A stretch of DNA of 64,000 bases, from contig NZ_CP029191.1 of NCBI RefSeq assembly GCF_008642335.1, forward strand, positions 6,200,001 to 6,264,000, given 5' to 3'. The position numbers and the translations under genes were made by a program. The notes under the pieces were generated by a model. That model worked only from the letters and a program-made list of their open reading frames with translations, was not told the origin of the DNA and made no database searches. Positions 17,376 to 25,700 of this stretch are shown here, in pieces (within the stretch, counting starts at the first letter, position 1; every line of letters starts with the position of its first letter). This DNA comes from Streptomyces venezuelae (GTDB taxonomy: Bacteria > Actinomycetota > Actinomycetes > Streptomycetales > Streptomycetaceae).

Positions 17376-19082
17376 ATGCCGCCCACCCCAGCATCCTCCC
17401 CAAACAAGGGCGAATCCCTCATACGCGACCGGGGCGACGCCTGCCCCGGAGCCCTCCGCCTGCACCGCGCCGACGACGGCCTCCTGGCCCGACTCCGCCT
17501 GCCGGGCGGGCTTCTGACTGCTCGTCAGGTGGAGGTGTTGGGTGTCGCCGCGGAGGGTTTGGCCGACGGCAACCTCAGCATCACCTCACGCGGCAACGTC
17601 GAGCTGCGCGGCCTCGGCGACGCGTGCGGCGGCGAACTCTCCGCGCTGCTCGCGGACGCGGGCCTGCTCCCCTCCGAGCGGCACGAACGCGTCCGGAACG
17701 TGGTGGCGTCCCCCCTCGCGGGAACGGACGGAATCGGCCACGCCGACGTCCAGTTGTGGGCCCGTGACCTGGACGGACTCCTCTGCGCGGAGGACTGGAC
17801 GCCCCGACTTTCCGGCCGCTTCCTGTTCGCCCTCGACGACGGTCGGGGAGACGTGGCGGGACTCGGCGGCGATGTGACCTTGATCGCAGAATCGGGCGGG
17901 ACGGCGGTGGTCGGGGTGCGGAGCGTGTCGTTCCGGATCGCCGGAGCCGACGCCCCGCGGGCGGCGCTCGCCGCGGCGAAGGCGTTCCTCGCGGCGGCGA
18001 GCGCCGCGGGGAACGGGGCTTGGCGTGTGGCCGAACTCCCGGCCGGGCAGACCGTCGACTTGGGCGGGGCGCTTGAGGAGGCGGGGGTCGGTGCGGTGCG
18101 GCTCGGGGCAGGGGGCGGGGGCTCGGGTGGTCCGGCGGTGCCGGGTGGTCCGGCGGTGTCGGGTGGTCTGGTGGCGTCTGGGGGCTCGGCGGTGTCCGGT
18201 GGCGCGGGTGGTCCGGCGGTGTCGGGTGGTCTGGTGGCGTCCGGGGGTGCGGTGGCGTGCGATGGTTCGGCGGTGCCCGGTGACCTGGTGGCTTCCGGGG
18301 GCTCGGCGGTGCCGGGCGGCTCGGCGGTGTCCGGTGGCGCGGGTGGTCCGGCGGTGTCGGGTGGTCTGGTGGCGTCCGATGGTTCGGTGGCGCCTGGTGA
18401 TCTGGTGGCGTCGGGGGGCTCGGCGGTTTCGGGCGGCTCGGCGGCGTCTGGGGGTTCGGTGGCGTTCGGTGGGTCGGGGGATCGGGCGGCGCCCGGTGGT
18501 TCGGGTGGGGGGTCGTCCGATGGCGGAGCCGTCGCGGGGTGGTCGGGGCGGCCGGGGACCGCGAGTCCGGGTGGCCCGCCACCTGGTGTCATCGGGCGCG
18601 CTGTCTCCGTATACGCCCCGCTGGGGCGCGTCACCGTTGCCCAATGGCGGGCCCTGCTTCCGCTTCCGACGGACGAGCTCCGCGTCACCCCGTGGCGCGG
18701 CCTCGTGATTCCCGGCTTCGGAGACGAGGGGGCCGCCCGGGAGCGGCTGACCGCTCTGGACCGCGCCGGGCTCCTCGCCGACCCCGACTCGCCCTGGCTC
18801 GGCGTCGGCGCCTGCACCGGTCGCCCCGGGTGCGCCAAGTCCCTCGCCGACGTCCGCGCGGACGCCGCGCCCGGCCACGGCTCGCTGCCCGTCCACTGGT
18901 CCGGCTGCGAACGGCGGTGCGGGCACCCGCACGGCGACTGGGTCGACGTCCTCGCCACCGGGGACGGCACCTACGAAGTGACGCTGCACACCGGCGGCTC
19001 CACTATCCCCGTCACGGGCGACACCCTGACCGAGACGGTCACCACGGCACGTACCACCACGAAACCAACGGCCACGAGATGA
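17376..19082 (+). CDS. cobG: Precorrin-3B synthase CobG with long Gly/Val/Ser repeat insertion
   Basis: 568 residues. CobG is the O2-dependent enzyme that makes precorrin-3B using a [4Fe-4S] cluster and non-haem iron. The N-terminal nitrite/sulfite-reductase-like half ([37 protein letters not shown]) and C-terminal half with [12 protein letters not shown] and [11 protein letters not shown] (Cys-x5-Cys and Cys-x3-Cys, about residues 478-512) are intact. Between them, residues about 248-390 are an imperfect repeat of [23 protein letters not shown] units not normal for CobG. ATG 17376 is preferred as a possible leaderless start (TATGCT at 17363-17368); ATG 17364 and GTG 17358 are alternatives. 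The TGA overlaps cobH (ATGA). Confidence 0.92.
   Translation: MPPTPASSPNKGESLIRDRGDACPGALRLHRADDGLLARLRLPGGLLTARQVEVLGVAAEGLADGNLSITSRGNVELRGLGDACGGELSALLADAGLLPSERHERVRNVVASPLAGTDGIGHADVQLWARDLDGLLCAEDWTPRLSGRFLFALDDGRGDVAGLGGDVTLIAESGGTAVVGVRSVSFRIAGADAPRAALAAAKAFLAAASAAGNGAWRVAELPAGQTVDLGGALEEAGVGAVRLGAGGGGSGGPAVPGGPAVSGGLVASGGSAVSGGAGGPAVSGGLVASGGAVACDGSAVPGDLVASGGSAVPGGSAVSGGAGGPAVSGGLVASDGSVAPGDLVASGGSAVSGGSAASGGSVAFGGSGDRAAPGGSGGGSSDGGAVAGWSGRPGTASPGGPPPGVIGRAVSVYAPLGRVTVAQWRALLPLPTDELRVTPWRGLVIPGFGDEGAARERLTALDRAGLLADPDSPWLGVGACTGRPGCAKSLADVRADAAPGHGSLPVHWSGCERRCGHPHGDWVDVLATGDGTYEVTLHTGGSTIPVTGDTLTETVTTARTTTKPTATR
18115..18540 (+). repeat. Coding minisatellite within cobG
   Basis: Imperfect GC-rich repeats of 15-66 bases built from GGTGGTCCGGCGGTGTCGGG, GGTGGTCTGGTGGCGTC and GGCTCGGCGGTG. 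All length changes keep the frame, giving a flexible Gly/Ser/Val/Ala linker inside CobG. The reading frame and flanking domains stay intact. Confidence 0.85.
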
Positions 19083-19720
19083 GCGAGAGCACAGTGTTCG
19101 ACTACGAGAAGGACGGCGCGGCGATCTACCGCGAGTCCTTTGCCACCATCCGCGCGGAGGCGGACCTCCAAGGCCTGCCCGCCGACGTCAGCCAGGTCGC
19201 GGTCCGGATGATCCACGCCTGCGGGATGGTCGACCTCGTGCGCGACCTCTCGTACAGCCCGCGCGTGATCGCCGACGCACGCAAGGCGCTGCGCGACGGC
19301 GCGCCGATCCTCTGCGACGCCAACATGGTGGCGAGCGGCGTCACGCGCAAGCGGCTGCCCGCCGACAACGACGTGATCTGCACCCTCGCCGACCCGTCCG
19401 TGCCGGACCTCGCGCAGCGCATGGGCACCACCCGCAGCGCCGCCGCCCTCGAACTCTGGCGCGACCGCCTCGAAGGCTCCGTCGTCGCCATCGGCAACGC
19501 GCCCACCGCCCTCTTCCGCCTCCTGGAGATGATCGAGGAAGGCGCGCCCCGCCCGGCCGCCGTCCTCGGCATCCCCGTCGGCTTCGTCGGCGCGGCCGAG
19601 TCCAAGGACGCGCTCGCCGAGCACGACTCCGGCCTGGAGTACCTGGTCGTACGGGGCCGTCGCGGCGGTAGCGCGATGGCCGCGGCGGCGATCAACGCGA
19701 TTGCGAGCGAAGCGGAATGA
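19079..19720 (+). CDS. cobH: Precorrin-8X methylmutase CobH
   Basis: 213 residues. CobH moves the C11 methyl group to C12, forming hydrogenobyrinate. [37 protein letters not shown] (the active-site His) and [17 protein letters not shown] are diagnostic, as is [16 protein letters not shown]. Start ATG 19079 overlaps the cobG stop by four bases and its own TGA overlaps cobIJ in the same way, so cobG-cobH-cobIJ are one translationally coupled operon. Confidence 0.96.
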   Translation: MSESTVFDYEKDGAAIYRESFATIRAEADLQGLPADVSQVAVRMIHACGMVDLVRDLSYSPRVIADARKALRDGAPILCDANMVASGVTRKRLPADNDVICTLADPSVPDLAQRMGTTRSAAALELWRDRLEGSVVAIGNAPTALFRLLEMIEEGAPRPAAVLGIPVGFVGAAESKDALAEHDSGLEYLVVRGRRGGSAMAAAAINAIASEAE

Positions 19721-21339
19721 GCGGCGTGCCGATGCCCATCGAACAGAGCTCGCCCAACGAGCGGAACTCGCCCACCGAACAGGACTCGCCCACCGAACAG
19801 GAATCGCCCACCGGGCAGCGCCCCACGGGGCGGCTCTACGGCGTCGGGCTCGGGCCCGGCGATCCGTCGCTGATGACCGTGCGCGCCGTGGAGGTCATCG
19901 CCGCCGCCGATGTGGTCGCGTACCACTCCGCACGGCACGGCCGCTCCATCGCCCGCTCGATCGCGGCCGCGCACCTCCGCGCCGACCACATCGAGGAAGC
20001 GCTGGTCTACCCCGTCACCACGGAGAGCACCGACCACCCCGGCGGCTACCGCGGCGCCCTCGACGACTTCTACGAAGAAGCCGCCGCCCGCCTCGCCGCC
20101 CACCTCGACGCGGGCCGTACCGTCGCCGTCCTCGCCGAGGGGGACCCGCTTTTCTACGGCTCCTATCAGCACATGCACAAGCGCCTCGCGCACCGCTACC
20201 CGACCGAGGTCATCCCCGGCGTCACCTCGGTGAGCGCCGCGGCCGCCCGGCTCGGCGAGCCCCTCGTCGAGGCGGAGGAAGTACTGACGATCCTGCCCGG
20301 CACGCTCCCCGAGGAGGAGCTCGCCGCGCGCCTCGCGGCGACGGACTCCGCGGTCGTCATGAAGCTCGGCCGTACGTTCGGGAAGGTGCGCGGCGCCCTG
20401 GAGCGCGCGGGCCGGCTCGACGAGGCGCGGTACGTCGAGCGGGCCACCATGAAGGGCGAGCGCACCGGGAGCCTCGCCGAGGTGGACCCGGAGTCGGTGC
20501 CGTACTTCTCCGTGGCGGTGCTGCCGAGCCGGGTCGCGCCGCTCACCGGAGGCCCCGCGCCCCGGTCCGCCGAAGAGTCCCGTGAGCGCGGTGAGGTCGT
20601 GGTCGTCGGCACGGGGCCCGCGGGCCCGCTCTGGCTGACGCCCGAGACGCGCGGCGCGCTCGCCGCCGCGGACGACCTGGTCGGCTACACGACGTACGTC
20701 GACCGTGTACCGCACCGGCCCGGACAGCGGCGGCACGGTTCCGACAACCGGGTGGAGTCCGAACGCGCCGAGTTCGCCCTGGAGCTCGCGAAGCGCGGGC
20801 GGCGCGTCGCCGTCGTGTCGGGCGGCGATCCCGGCGTCTTCGCGATGGCCACGGCGGTCCTGGAGGTCGCCTCGCAGGACCAGTTCGCCGACGTCCCCGT
20901 CCGTGTGCTCCCCGGGGTGACCGCCGCCAACGCCGCGGCCGCCCGCGCGGGGGCGCCGCTCGGGCACGACTACGCCACGATCTCCCTGTCGGACCGGCTC
21001 AAGCCGTGGGAGGTCATCGCGGAGCGGCTCGCCGCGGCGGCCGCGGCGGATCTGGTCCTCGCGCTCTACAACCCCGGCTCGCGGAGTCGCACCTGGCAGG
21101 TGGGCAAGGCGCGGGAACTCCTCCTCGCGCATCGGACGCCGGATACGCCGGTCGTCCTCGGCCGGGACGTCGGCGGTCCCGAGGAGAGCGTGCGGATCGT
21201 ACGCCTCGGGGACCTCGACCCCGCGGAGGTCGACATGCGGACGCTCCTGATCGTCGGCTCCTCCCAGACGCGGGTCACGCGGCGGCGCGGGGGCGAGGAC
21301 CAGATCGTCTGGACACCACGGAGGTACCCGGAGGGGTAG
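19717..21339 (+). CDS. cobIJ: Bifunctional precorrin-2 C20-methyltransferase / precorrin-3B C17-methyltransferase CobIJ
   Basis: 540 residues fusing two SAM-dependent tetrapyrrole methylases. CobI (about residues 38-265) starts at [21 protein letters not shown] and has [18 protein letters not shown]. CobJ (about 290-530) starts at [19 protein letters not shown] and contains [34 protein letters not shown] and [13 protein letters not shown]. The fusion methylates C20 and later C17 with ring contraction, acting either side of CobG. The first 37 residues are a SPTEQ-type hexapeptide repeat (about four 18-base units at 19747-19820) outside the enzyme fold. The gene ends against convergent cobK. 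Confidence 0.95.
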   Translation: MSGVPMPIEQSSPNERNSPTEQDSPTEQESPTGQRPTGRLYGVGLGPGDPSLMTVRAVEVIAAADVVAYHSARHGRSIARSIAAAHLRADHIEEALVYPVTTESTDHPGGYRGALDDFYEEAAARLAAHLDAGRTVAVLAEGDPLFYGSYQHMHKRLAHRYPTEVIPGVTSVSAAAARLGEPLVEAEEVLTILPGTLPEEELAARLAATDSAVVMKLGRTFGKVRGALERAGRLDEARYVERATMKGERTGSLAEVDPESVPYFSVAVLPSRVAPLTGGPAPRSAEESRERGEVVVVGTGPAGPLWLTPETRGALAAADDLVGYTTYVDRVPHRPGQRRHGSDNRVESERAEFALELAKRGRRVAVVSGGDPGVFAMATAVLEVASQDQFADVPVRVLPGVTAANAAAARAGAPLGHDYATISLSDRLKPWEVIAERLAAAAAADLVLALYNPGSRSRTWQVGKARELLLAHRTPDTPVVLGRDVGGPEESVRIVRLGDLDPAEVDMRTLLIVGSSQTRVTRRRGGEDQIVWTPRRYPEG

Positions 21340-21356
21340 CCCTCGTGTGTGCCGTC

Positions 21357-21487
21357 TGCGGGTGCGGTGTGGTTGCTCGCGCCCCGCGGCGGAGCCGCAC
21401 GTGTCAGAGCCCCGCGCCCCTGGAAGCACGGGTCCGCGCCCCGTCAGGGGCTCGGGGAACTGCGCGACCAGCCACGACGCACCCGCA
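21357..21487. repeat. Nested inverted-repeat intergenic element between cobIJ and cobK
   Basis: Outer 26-base arms at 21357-21382 and 21462-21487 are inverted copies differing at about five positions; an inner 13-base pair at 21410-21422 and 21445-21457 differs at one. The right half contains GGGAACTGCGCGACCAGCCA, which I recall as a very common intergenic sequence in Streptomyces. It can fold into a cruciform and probably terminates both convergent genes. The right arm lies inside the end of cobK and encodes its last residues. Confidence 0.7.
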
Positions 21488-22280
21488 CCTGGCCGCGCAG
21501 CGTCCGCGCCCAGGCAGCCGCCTCCTCCGGCGTCGCGACGGCGGTGACCCCCTCCGGACCGGCGGGGCGCCGGACGACCACCACCGGCACCCCCGCCTCG
21601 CGCGCAGCGACAAGCTTCGGCGCGGTCGCGGAACCCCCGCTGTCCTTCGTCACCACGACGTCGACCCCGTGGGCGCGCAGGATCTCCCGCTCGCCGTCGA
21701 GCGTGAACGGACCCCGGTCGAGGAGTACCTCCATGCGCGCGGGGAACGGCGGCTCGGGCGCGTCGACGGAACGTACGAGAAACCAGTGAGCGCCCAGCTC
21801 GGGGCCCGCGAACGCGGCCAGCCCCATCCGCCCGGTGGTCAGGAATACCCGCTCGCCGAGGGCAGGCAGCACCCGAGCCGCCTCCTCCAGGGAACCGACC
21901 TCGTGCCAGTCGTCCCCCTCCGACGCGACCCAGCCGGGGCGGCGCAGGGCGAGCAGGGGAACATGGGCACCGGCGGCGGCCTTCGCCGCGTTGAACGAGA
22001 TCGTCCCGGCGAAAGGATGGGTGGCGTCGATGAGCGCGTCCACGTGGTGCTGCCGCAGCCATGCCGCAAGGCCCTCGGCGCCGCCGAAACCGCCGACGCG
22101 CACCTCGCCCGGCGGCAGCCGGGGCGAGGCGACCCGCCCCGCGAGGGAGCTGGTCACCCGCATCCCCGCGTCGCCCGAGCCCCCCGCGTGGCCCGAGTCC
22201 CCCGCGTCGTCCGCCTCGGCCGCGAGGAGCTCCGCCAGACGGCGGCCCTCGGTCGTTCCCCCCAGAATCAGTACGTGCAC
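21444..22280 (-). CDS. cobK: Precorrin-6A reductase CobK
   Basis: 278 residues. CobK reduces precorrin-6A with NADPH. MHVLILGGTTEGRRLAELL is the family N-terminus; ALIDATHPFAGTISFNAAKA and VFLTTGRMGLAAF follow in order, and VTKDSGGSATAPKLVAAREAGVPVVVVRRP is the C-terminal signature. The start is GTG 22280, only 17 bases from the divergent cbiD start. The last 14 residues (VRVRRGWSRSSPSP) lie beyond the usual fold and are encoded by an intergenic-type repeat element. Residues 24-38 form a short Asp/Gly-rich insertion. Confidence 0.93.
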   Translation of the reverse strand: MHVLILGGTTEGRRLAELLAAEADDAGDSGHAGGSGDAGMRVTSSLAGRVASPRLPPGEVRVGGFGGAEGLAAWLRQHHVDALIDATHPFAGTISFNAAKAAAGAHVPLLALRRPGWVASEGDDWHEVGSLEEAARVLPALGERVFLTTGRMGLAAFAGPELGAHWFLVRSVDAPEPPFPARMEVLLDRGPFTLDGEREILRAHGVDVVVTKDSGGSATAPKLVAAREAGVPVVVVRRPAGPEGVTAVATPEEAAAWARTLRGQVRVRRGWSRSSPSP

Positions 22281-22297
22281 GGAGTTCGGTTTCCTTC

Positions 22298-23422
22298 ATG
22301 AGTGAGGCAGCTAAGGCCACGGGCGGGCGCAGCGCCCAACTCAAGCACACCGGTCTGCGGTCCGGCTGGACGACCGGCGCCTGTGCGACGGCCGCCACGA
22401 CGGCCGCGTACACGGCGCTGCTCACCGGCGACTTCCCCGACCCGGTGACCATCACGCTGCCCAAGGGCCAGACGCCCGCGTTCGCCCTCGCCGCCGAGGA
22501 ACTGGGCGTCTCCCACGCCATGGCGGGCATCGTGAAGGACGCGGGTGACGACCCGGACGTCACCCACGGCGCCCTCGTACGGTCGACGGTGCGGCGGCTG
22601 CACACCGGTGCGGGCGTCGTCTTCAAGGCGGGCCCGGGTGTCGGTACCGTCACCCGGCCCGGGCTGCCCCTGGACGTCGGTGAACCCGCGGTCAACCCCG
22701 TACCGCGGCAGATGATGCGGGACCACGTGACGGAGGTCGCTGTCCGCGCCGGGACGACACCCGACGTGGAGATCACTCTCTCCGTCGACCACGGCGAGGA
22801 GATCGCCCGCTCCACCTGGAACCCGCGCCTCGGCATCCTCGGCGGCCTGTCCATCCTCGGCACGACCGGCATCGTCGTGCCCTACTCCTGCTCGGCGTGG
22901 ATCGACTCGATCCGGCGGGGCGTGGACGTGGCGCGCGCGGCGGGGCGCACGCACGTCGCCGGGTGCACGGGGTCGACGTCGGAGAAGACGGTCGTCGCCG
23001 AGTACGGGCTGCCGGAGGACGCGCTGCTCGACATGGGGGACTTCGCGGGCGCCGTCCTCAAGTACGTGCGCCGGCATCCCGTCGACCGCCTCACCATCTG
23101 CGGCGGCTTCGCGAAACTCTCCAAGCTGGCCGCGGGCCACCTCGACCTGCACTCGGCCCGCTCCCAGGTCGACAAGGGCTTCCTGGCCGTCCTCGCCCGC
23201 CGGGGCGGCGCGTCCGAGGATCTTGCCGCGCAGGTCGCGGACGCCAACACGGGTCTGGCCGCGCTCCAGTCGTGCGCGGCGGCCGGGGTGCCGCTCGGCG
23301 ACCTGGTCGCCGAGACGGCGCGCGACGAGGCGCTCGGGGTGCTGCGGGGCGCCCCGGTGATGGTCGACGTCATCTGCATCGACCGGGCGGGGAACGTGGT
23401 GGGGCGCAGCGCCCTCAAGTGA
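22298..23422 (+). CDS. cbiD: Cobalt-precorrin-5B C1-methyltransferase CbiD
   Basis: 374 residues. LRSGWTTGACATAATTAAYTALLTG is the CbiD signature, followed by KDAGDDPDVTHGALV, ARAAGRTHVAGCTGSTSEKTVVAEYGL and CGGFAKLSKLAAGHLDLHSARSQVDK. CbiD methylates C1 in the cobalt-early pathway, whereas the O2-dependent enzymes here (CobG, CobN) belong to the cobalt-late pathway, where CobF normally does this. CbiD probably substitutes for CobF. Start ATG 22298, with GGAG 13 bases upstream; it is divergent from cobK and convergent with cobM. Confidence 0.93.
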   Translation: MSEAAKATGGRSAQLKHTGLRSGWTTGACATAATTAAYTALLTGDFPDPVTITLPKGQTPAFALAAEELGVSHAMAGIVKDAGDDPDVTHGALVRSTVRRLHTGAGVVFKAGPGVGTVTRPGLPLDVGEPAVNPVPRQMMRDHVTEVAVRAGTTPDVEITLSVDHGEEIARSTWNPRLGILGGLSILGTTGIVVPYSCSAWIDSIRRGVDVARAAGRTHVAGCTGSTSEKTVVAEYGLPEDALLDMGDFAGAVLKYVRRHPVDRLTICGGFAKLSKLAAGHLDLHSARSQVDKGFLAVLARRGGASEDLAAQVADANTGLAALQSCAAAGVPLGDLVAETARDEALGVLRGAPVMVDVICIDRAGNVVGRSALK

Positions 23423-23454
23423 GGGCCCCTCGCCGCTCCTGGTGGGCCGCGCCG

Positions 23455-24204
23455 TCAGCAGGTGTGACGGTCCCGGTCCGCCGAGTACAGGTGGCTGTCG
23501 CGGAACTGCGAGGCCCCCAGCGTCCGGCCCACCATGATGACGGCGGTCCGTACGATGCCCGCCTCCTTGACCTGCCCGGCGATCGACTCCAGCGTGCCGC
23601 GCAGGATCACCTCGTCGGGGCGGCTGGCGAGGGCGACCACGGCGGCGGGGCACTCGGCGCCGTAGTGCGGCAGGAGCTCCTCCACCACGCGGTCGACGTA
23701 TCCGGCGGCCAGGTGGAGGACGAGCAGCGCGCCGCTGCGGCCGAGCGTCGCCAGGTCCTCGCCTTCGGGCATGGCGGTCGCGCGCTGCGCGATGCGCGTG
23801 AGGATGACGGTCTGGCCGACGGTCGGGACGGTCAGCTCCCGCTTCAGCGCGGCCGCCGCCGCGGCGAACGCGGGGACGCCCGGCACCACTTCGTACGGCA
23901 CTCCGGCCGCGTCGAGCCGCCGCATCTGCTCGGCGACCGCGCTGAACACGGACGGGTCGCCCGAGTGCAGCCGCGCCACGTCGAGGCCCTGCTCGTGCGC
24001 GCGCACCAGCTCGGCGGTGATCTCGTCGAGGTTGAGCTGCGCGGTGTCCACCAGCTGCGCGCCGTCCGGGCACTCGGCGAGCAGCTCGCGCGGCACGAGG
24101 CTGCCCGCGTACAGGCAGACCTGGCAGGAGGCGATCCGCCGCGCGCCGCGGACCGTGATCAGGTCGGCGGCGCCGGGTCCCGCGCCGATGAAGTACACGG
24201 TCAT
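23455..24204 (-). CDS. cobM: Precorrin-4 C11-methyltransferase CobM
   Basis: 249 residues. MTVYFIGAGPGAADLITVRGARRI is the SAM-methylase N-terminus of CobM/CbiF; CLYAGSLVPRELL, ARLHSGDPSVFSAVAEQMRRL, VPGVPAFAAAAAAL and ILTRIAQRATAMPEGEDL are in canonical order. It methylates C11 of precorrin-4 to give precorrin-5. Start ATG 24204 overlaps the cobL stop (ATGA), so cobL and cobM are translationally coupled. Confidence 0.95.
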   Translation of the reverse strand: MTVYFIGAGPGAADLITVRGARRIASCQVCLYAGSLVPRELLAECPDGAQLVDTAQLNLDEITAELVRAHEQGLDVARLHSGDPSVFSAVAEQMRRLDAAGVPYEVVPGVPAFAAAAAALKRELTVPTVGQTVILTRIAQRATAMPEGEDLATLGRSGALLVLHLAAGYVDRVVEELLPHYGAECPAAVVALASRPDEVILRGTLESIAGQVKEAGIVRTAVIMVGRTLGASQFRDSHLYSADRDRHTC

Positions 24205-25553
24205 CTGTCGTCAACTCCTGCTGTTCTGTGCCTGCTGCTCTGTGCCTGGGCGGGGACCGTGGTGGGCGCTGCCGCGGTGGCGGCGGTGATGGGCGCTGCC
24301 GTGGTGGGGGCAGTGGTGAGCGGTTTGGTGACGGACCACTGGGTGACCGGCATCGCCTGCCGCCAGCCGGTGAAGCCGCCCACGGGGACGGCCTGCGCGA
24401 CCGCGAGCCGCACCAGCTCGCCGCCGTGGCGCCGGTACCACTCGGTGAGCAGCGCCTCCGACTCCAGCGTGACGGTGTTGGCGACGAGGCGGCCGCCGGG
24501 CGGCAGCGCGTCCCACCCGGCGTCGAGGAGGCCGGGCGCGGTGAGGCCGCCGCCGATGAACACGGCGTCGGGCGTGGGGAGTCCGGCGAGGGCGGCCGGT
24601 GCGGCGCCGGTGACGACGCGCAGGCCCGGCACGCCGAGCCGGTCGGCGTTGCGGGTGATCCGTTCCGCGCGCACGGGGTTCTTCTCGATGGTGACGGCCC
24701 GGCACGACGGGTGCGCCCGCAGCCACTCCACGGCGATCGAGCCGGAGCCGCCGCCGACGTCCCAGAGCAGTTCGCCGGGTGCGGGCGCGAGCGCGGCGAG
24801 CGTGGCGGCGCGTACGTACCGCTTCGTGAGCTGTCCGTCGCTCTCGTACGCGGCGTCCGGCAGGCCAGGCACGACGCCGAGCCGCAGTGCGTCGGGGGAG
24901 CGGCGGCACTCGACGGCGACGACGTTCAGCGCGTCGCCGGGCGCGTGCGACCAGGTGTCGGCGATCCCTTCGTACGAGGACTCGCCCTCGGCGCCGAGCT
25001 GTGCGAGGACGCACAGCCGGCTCGGGCCGAAACCGTGCTCGCGCAGCAGGGCGGCGACTTCGGCGGGCGTGTCGGCGTTCGCGCTGAGCACGAGGACGTG
25101 GCGCCCGTCGTGCAGCGCGGCGGCGAGCCGCGCTGCCGGGCGCCCGACGAGTGTGACGACCTCGGTGTCCTCGACGGGCCAGCCGAGGCGCGCGCAGGCG
25201 AGGGAGACGGAGGACGGGTGCGGGAGCACGTGCAGCGCGGCGGCGCCGACCTCTTCGGAGAGGGCGCGTCCGATGCCGTAGAACATGGGGTCGCCGCTGG
25301 CGAGGACGGCGACGCGGCGTCCGGCGTGGGCGGCGAGCAGGCCGGGCACGGCGGGCCGGAGCGGGGAGGGCCAGGGGACGCGTTCGCCGGGGCACTCCGC
25401 GGCGGGCAGCAGCTCCAGCTGGCGGGGTCCGCCGATGAGGACGTCGGCTTCCGCGAGGGCGGCGCGTGAGGCGGCGGGGAGTCCTTCCCAGCCGTCGGCC
25501 CCGATCCCGACGACGGCGACGGCCGGTATGCCTGTAGGGGATGCGGGGGTCAC
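24201..25553 (-). CDS. cobL: Precorrin-6Y C5,15-methyltransferase (decarboxylating) CobL
   Basis: 450 residues fusing CbiE (about 10-215: VVGIGADGWEGLPAASRAALAEADVLIGG, LASGDPMFYGIGRAL, LPHPSSVSLACARLGWP) and CbiT (about 240-410: TKRYVRAATLAALAPAPGELLWDVGGGSGSIAVEWLR, AVTIEKNPVRAERI). Together they methylate C5 and C15 and decarboxylate the C12 acetate side chain. The last 35 residues are a Thr/Ala/Pro low-complexity tail (TTAPTTAAPITAATAAAPTT) not part of either domain. Start is GTG 25553. No B12 riboswitch core is visible upstream. Confidence 0.94.
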   Translation of the reverse strand: MTPASPTGIPAVAVVGIGADGWEGLPAASRAALAEADVLIGGPRQLELLPAAECPGERVPWPSPLRPAVPGLLAAHAGRRVAVLASGDPMFYGIGRALSEEVGAAALHVLPHPSSVSLACARLGWPVEDTEVVTLVGRPAARLAAALHDGRHVLVLSANADTPAEVAALLREHGFGPSRLCVLAQLGAEGESSYEGIADTWSHAPGDALNVVAVECRRSPDALRLGVVPGLPDAAYESDGQLTKRYVRAATLAALAPAPGELLWDVGGGSGSIAVEWLRAHPSCRAVTIEKNPVRAERITRNADRLGVPGLRVVTGAAPAALAGLPTPDAVFIGGGLTAPGLLDAGWDALPPGGRLVANTVTLESEALLTEWYRRHGGELVRLAVAQAVPVGGFTGWRQAMPVTQWSVTKPLTTAPTTAAPITAATAAAPTTVPAQAQSSRHRTAGVDDR

Positions 25554-25639
25554 TGCTGGTACCTGACCTCGGGGTTTGGGAAGGGACTGCGCAGCCGCAC
25601 TCTACTGGGGACCCGGCGCCGCATCCCTATCGCCGGTTG

Positions 25640-25672
25640 CGCAGCGAGCGCTGCGAGCCGCCGCAGGCGGCA
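25640..25672. other. Two tandem GC hairpins upstream of the iron box
   Basis: CGCAGC-GAGC-GCTGCG and GCCGCC-GCA-GGCGGC lie back to back between divergent cobL and fes. They may insulate the two promoters or lie in the cobL leader. No function is assigned. Confidence 0.45.
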
Positions 25673-25674
25673 GG

Positions 25675-25693
25675 TTAGCTTAGGCTAAGCTAA
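25675..25693. promoter_or_regulatory. Iron box (DmdR1/IdeR operator)
   Basis: TTAGCTTAGGCTAAGCTAA is a 19-bp palindrome that closely follows the actinobacterial iron-box consensus TTAGGTTAGGCTNACCTAA, and the symmetry extends to 23 bp (GG...CC). It ends seven bases before the fes ATG and overlaps any usable -10, so DmdR1 with Fe2+ should block transcription when iron is plentiful. Confidence 0.9.
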
Positions 25694-25700
25694 CCAATTC

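Noticed and set aside
13580..17767. 1395-codon open frame on the plus strand
   Set aside because: Antisense to cobN, no recognisable motif, continues into cobG in the wrong frame.
25554..25675. Second cobalamin riboswitch upstream of cobL
   Set aside because: No B12 box or conserved core on the minus strand.
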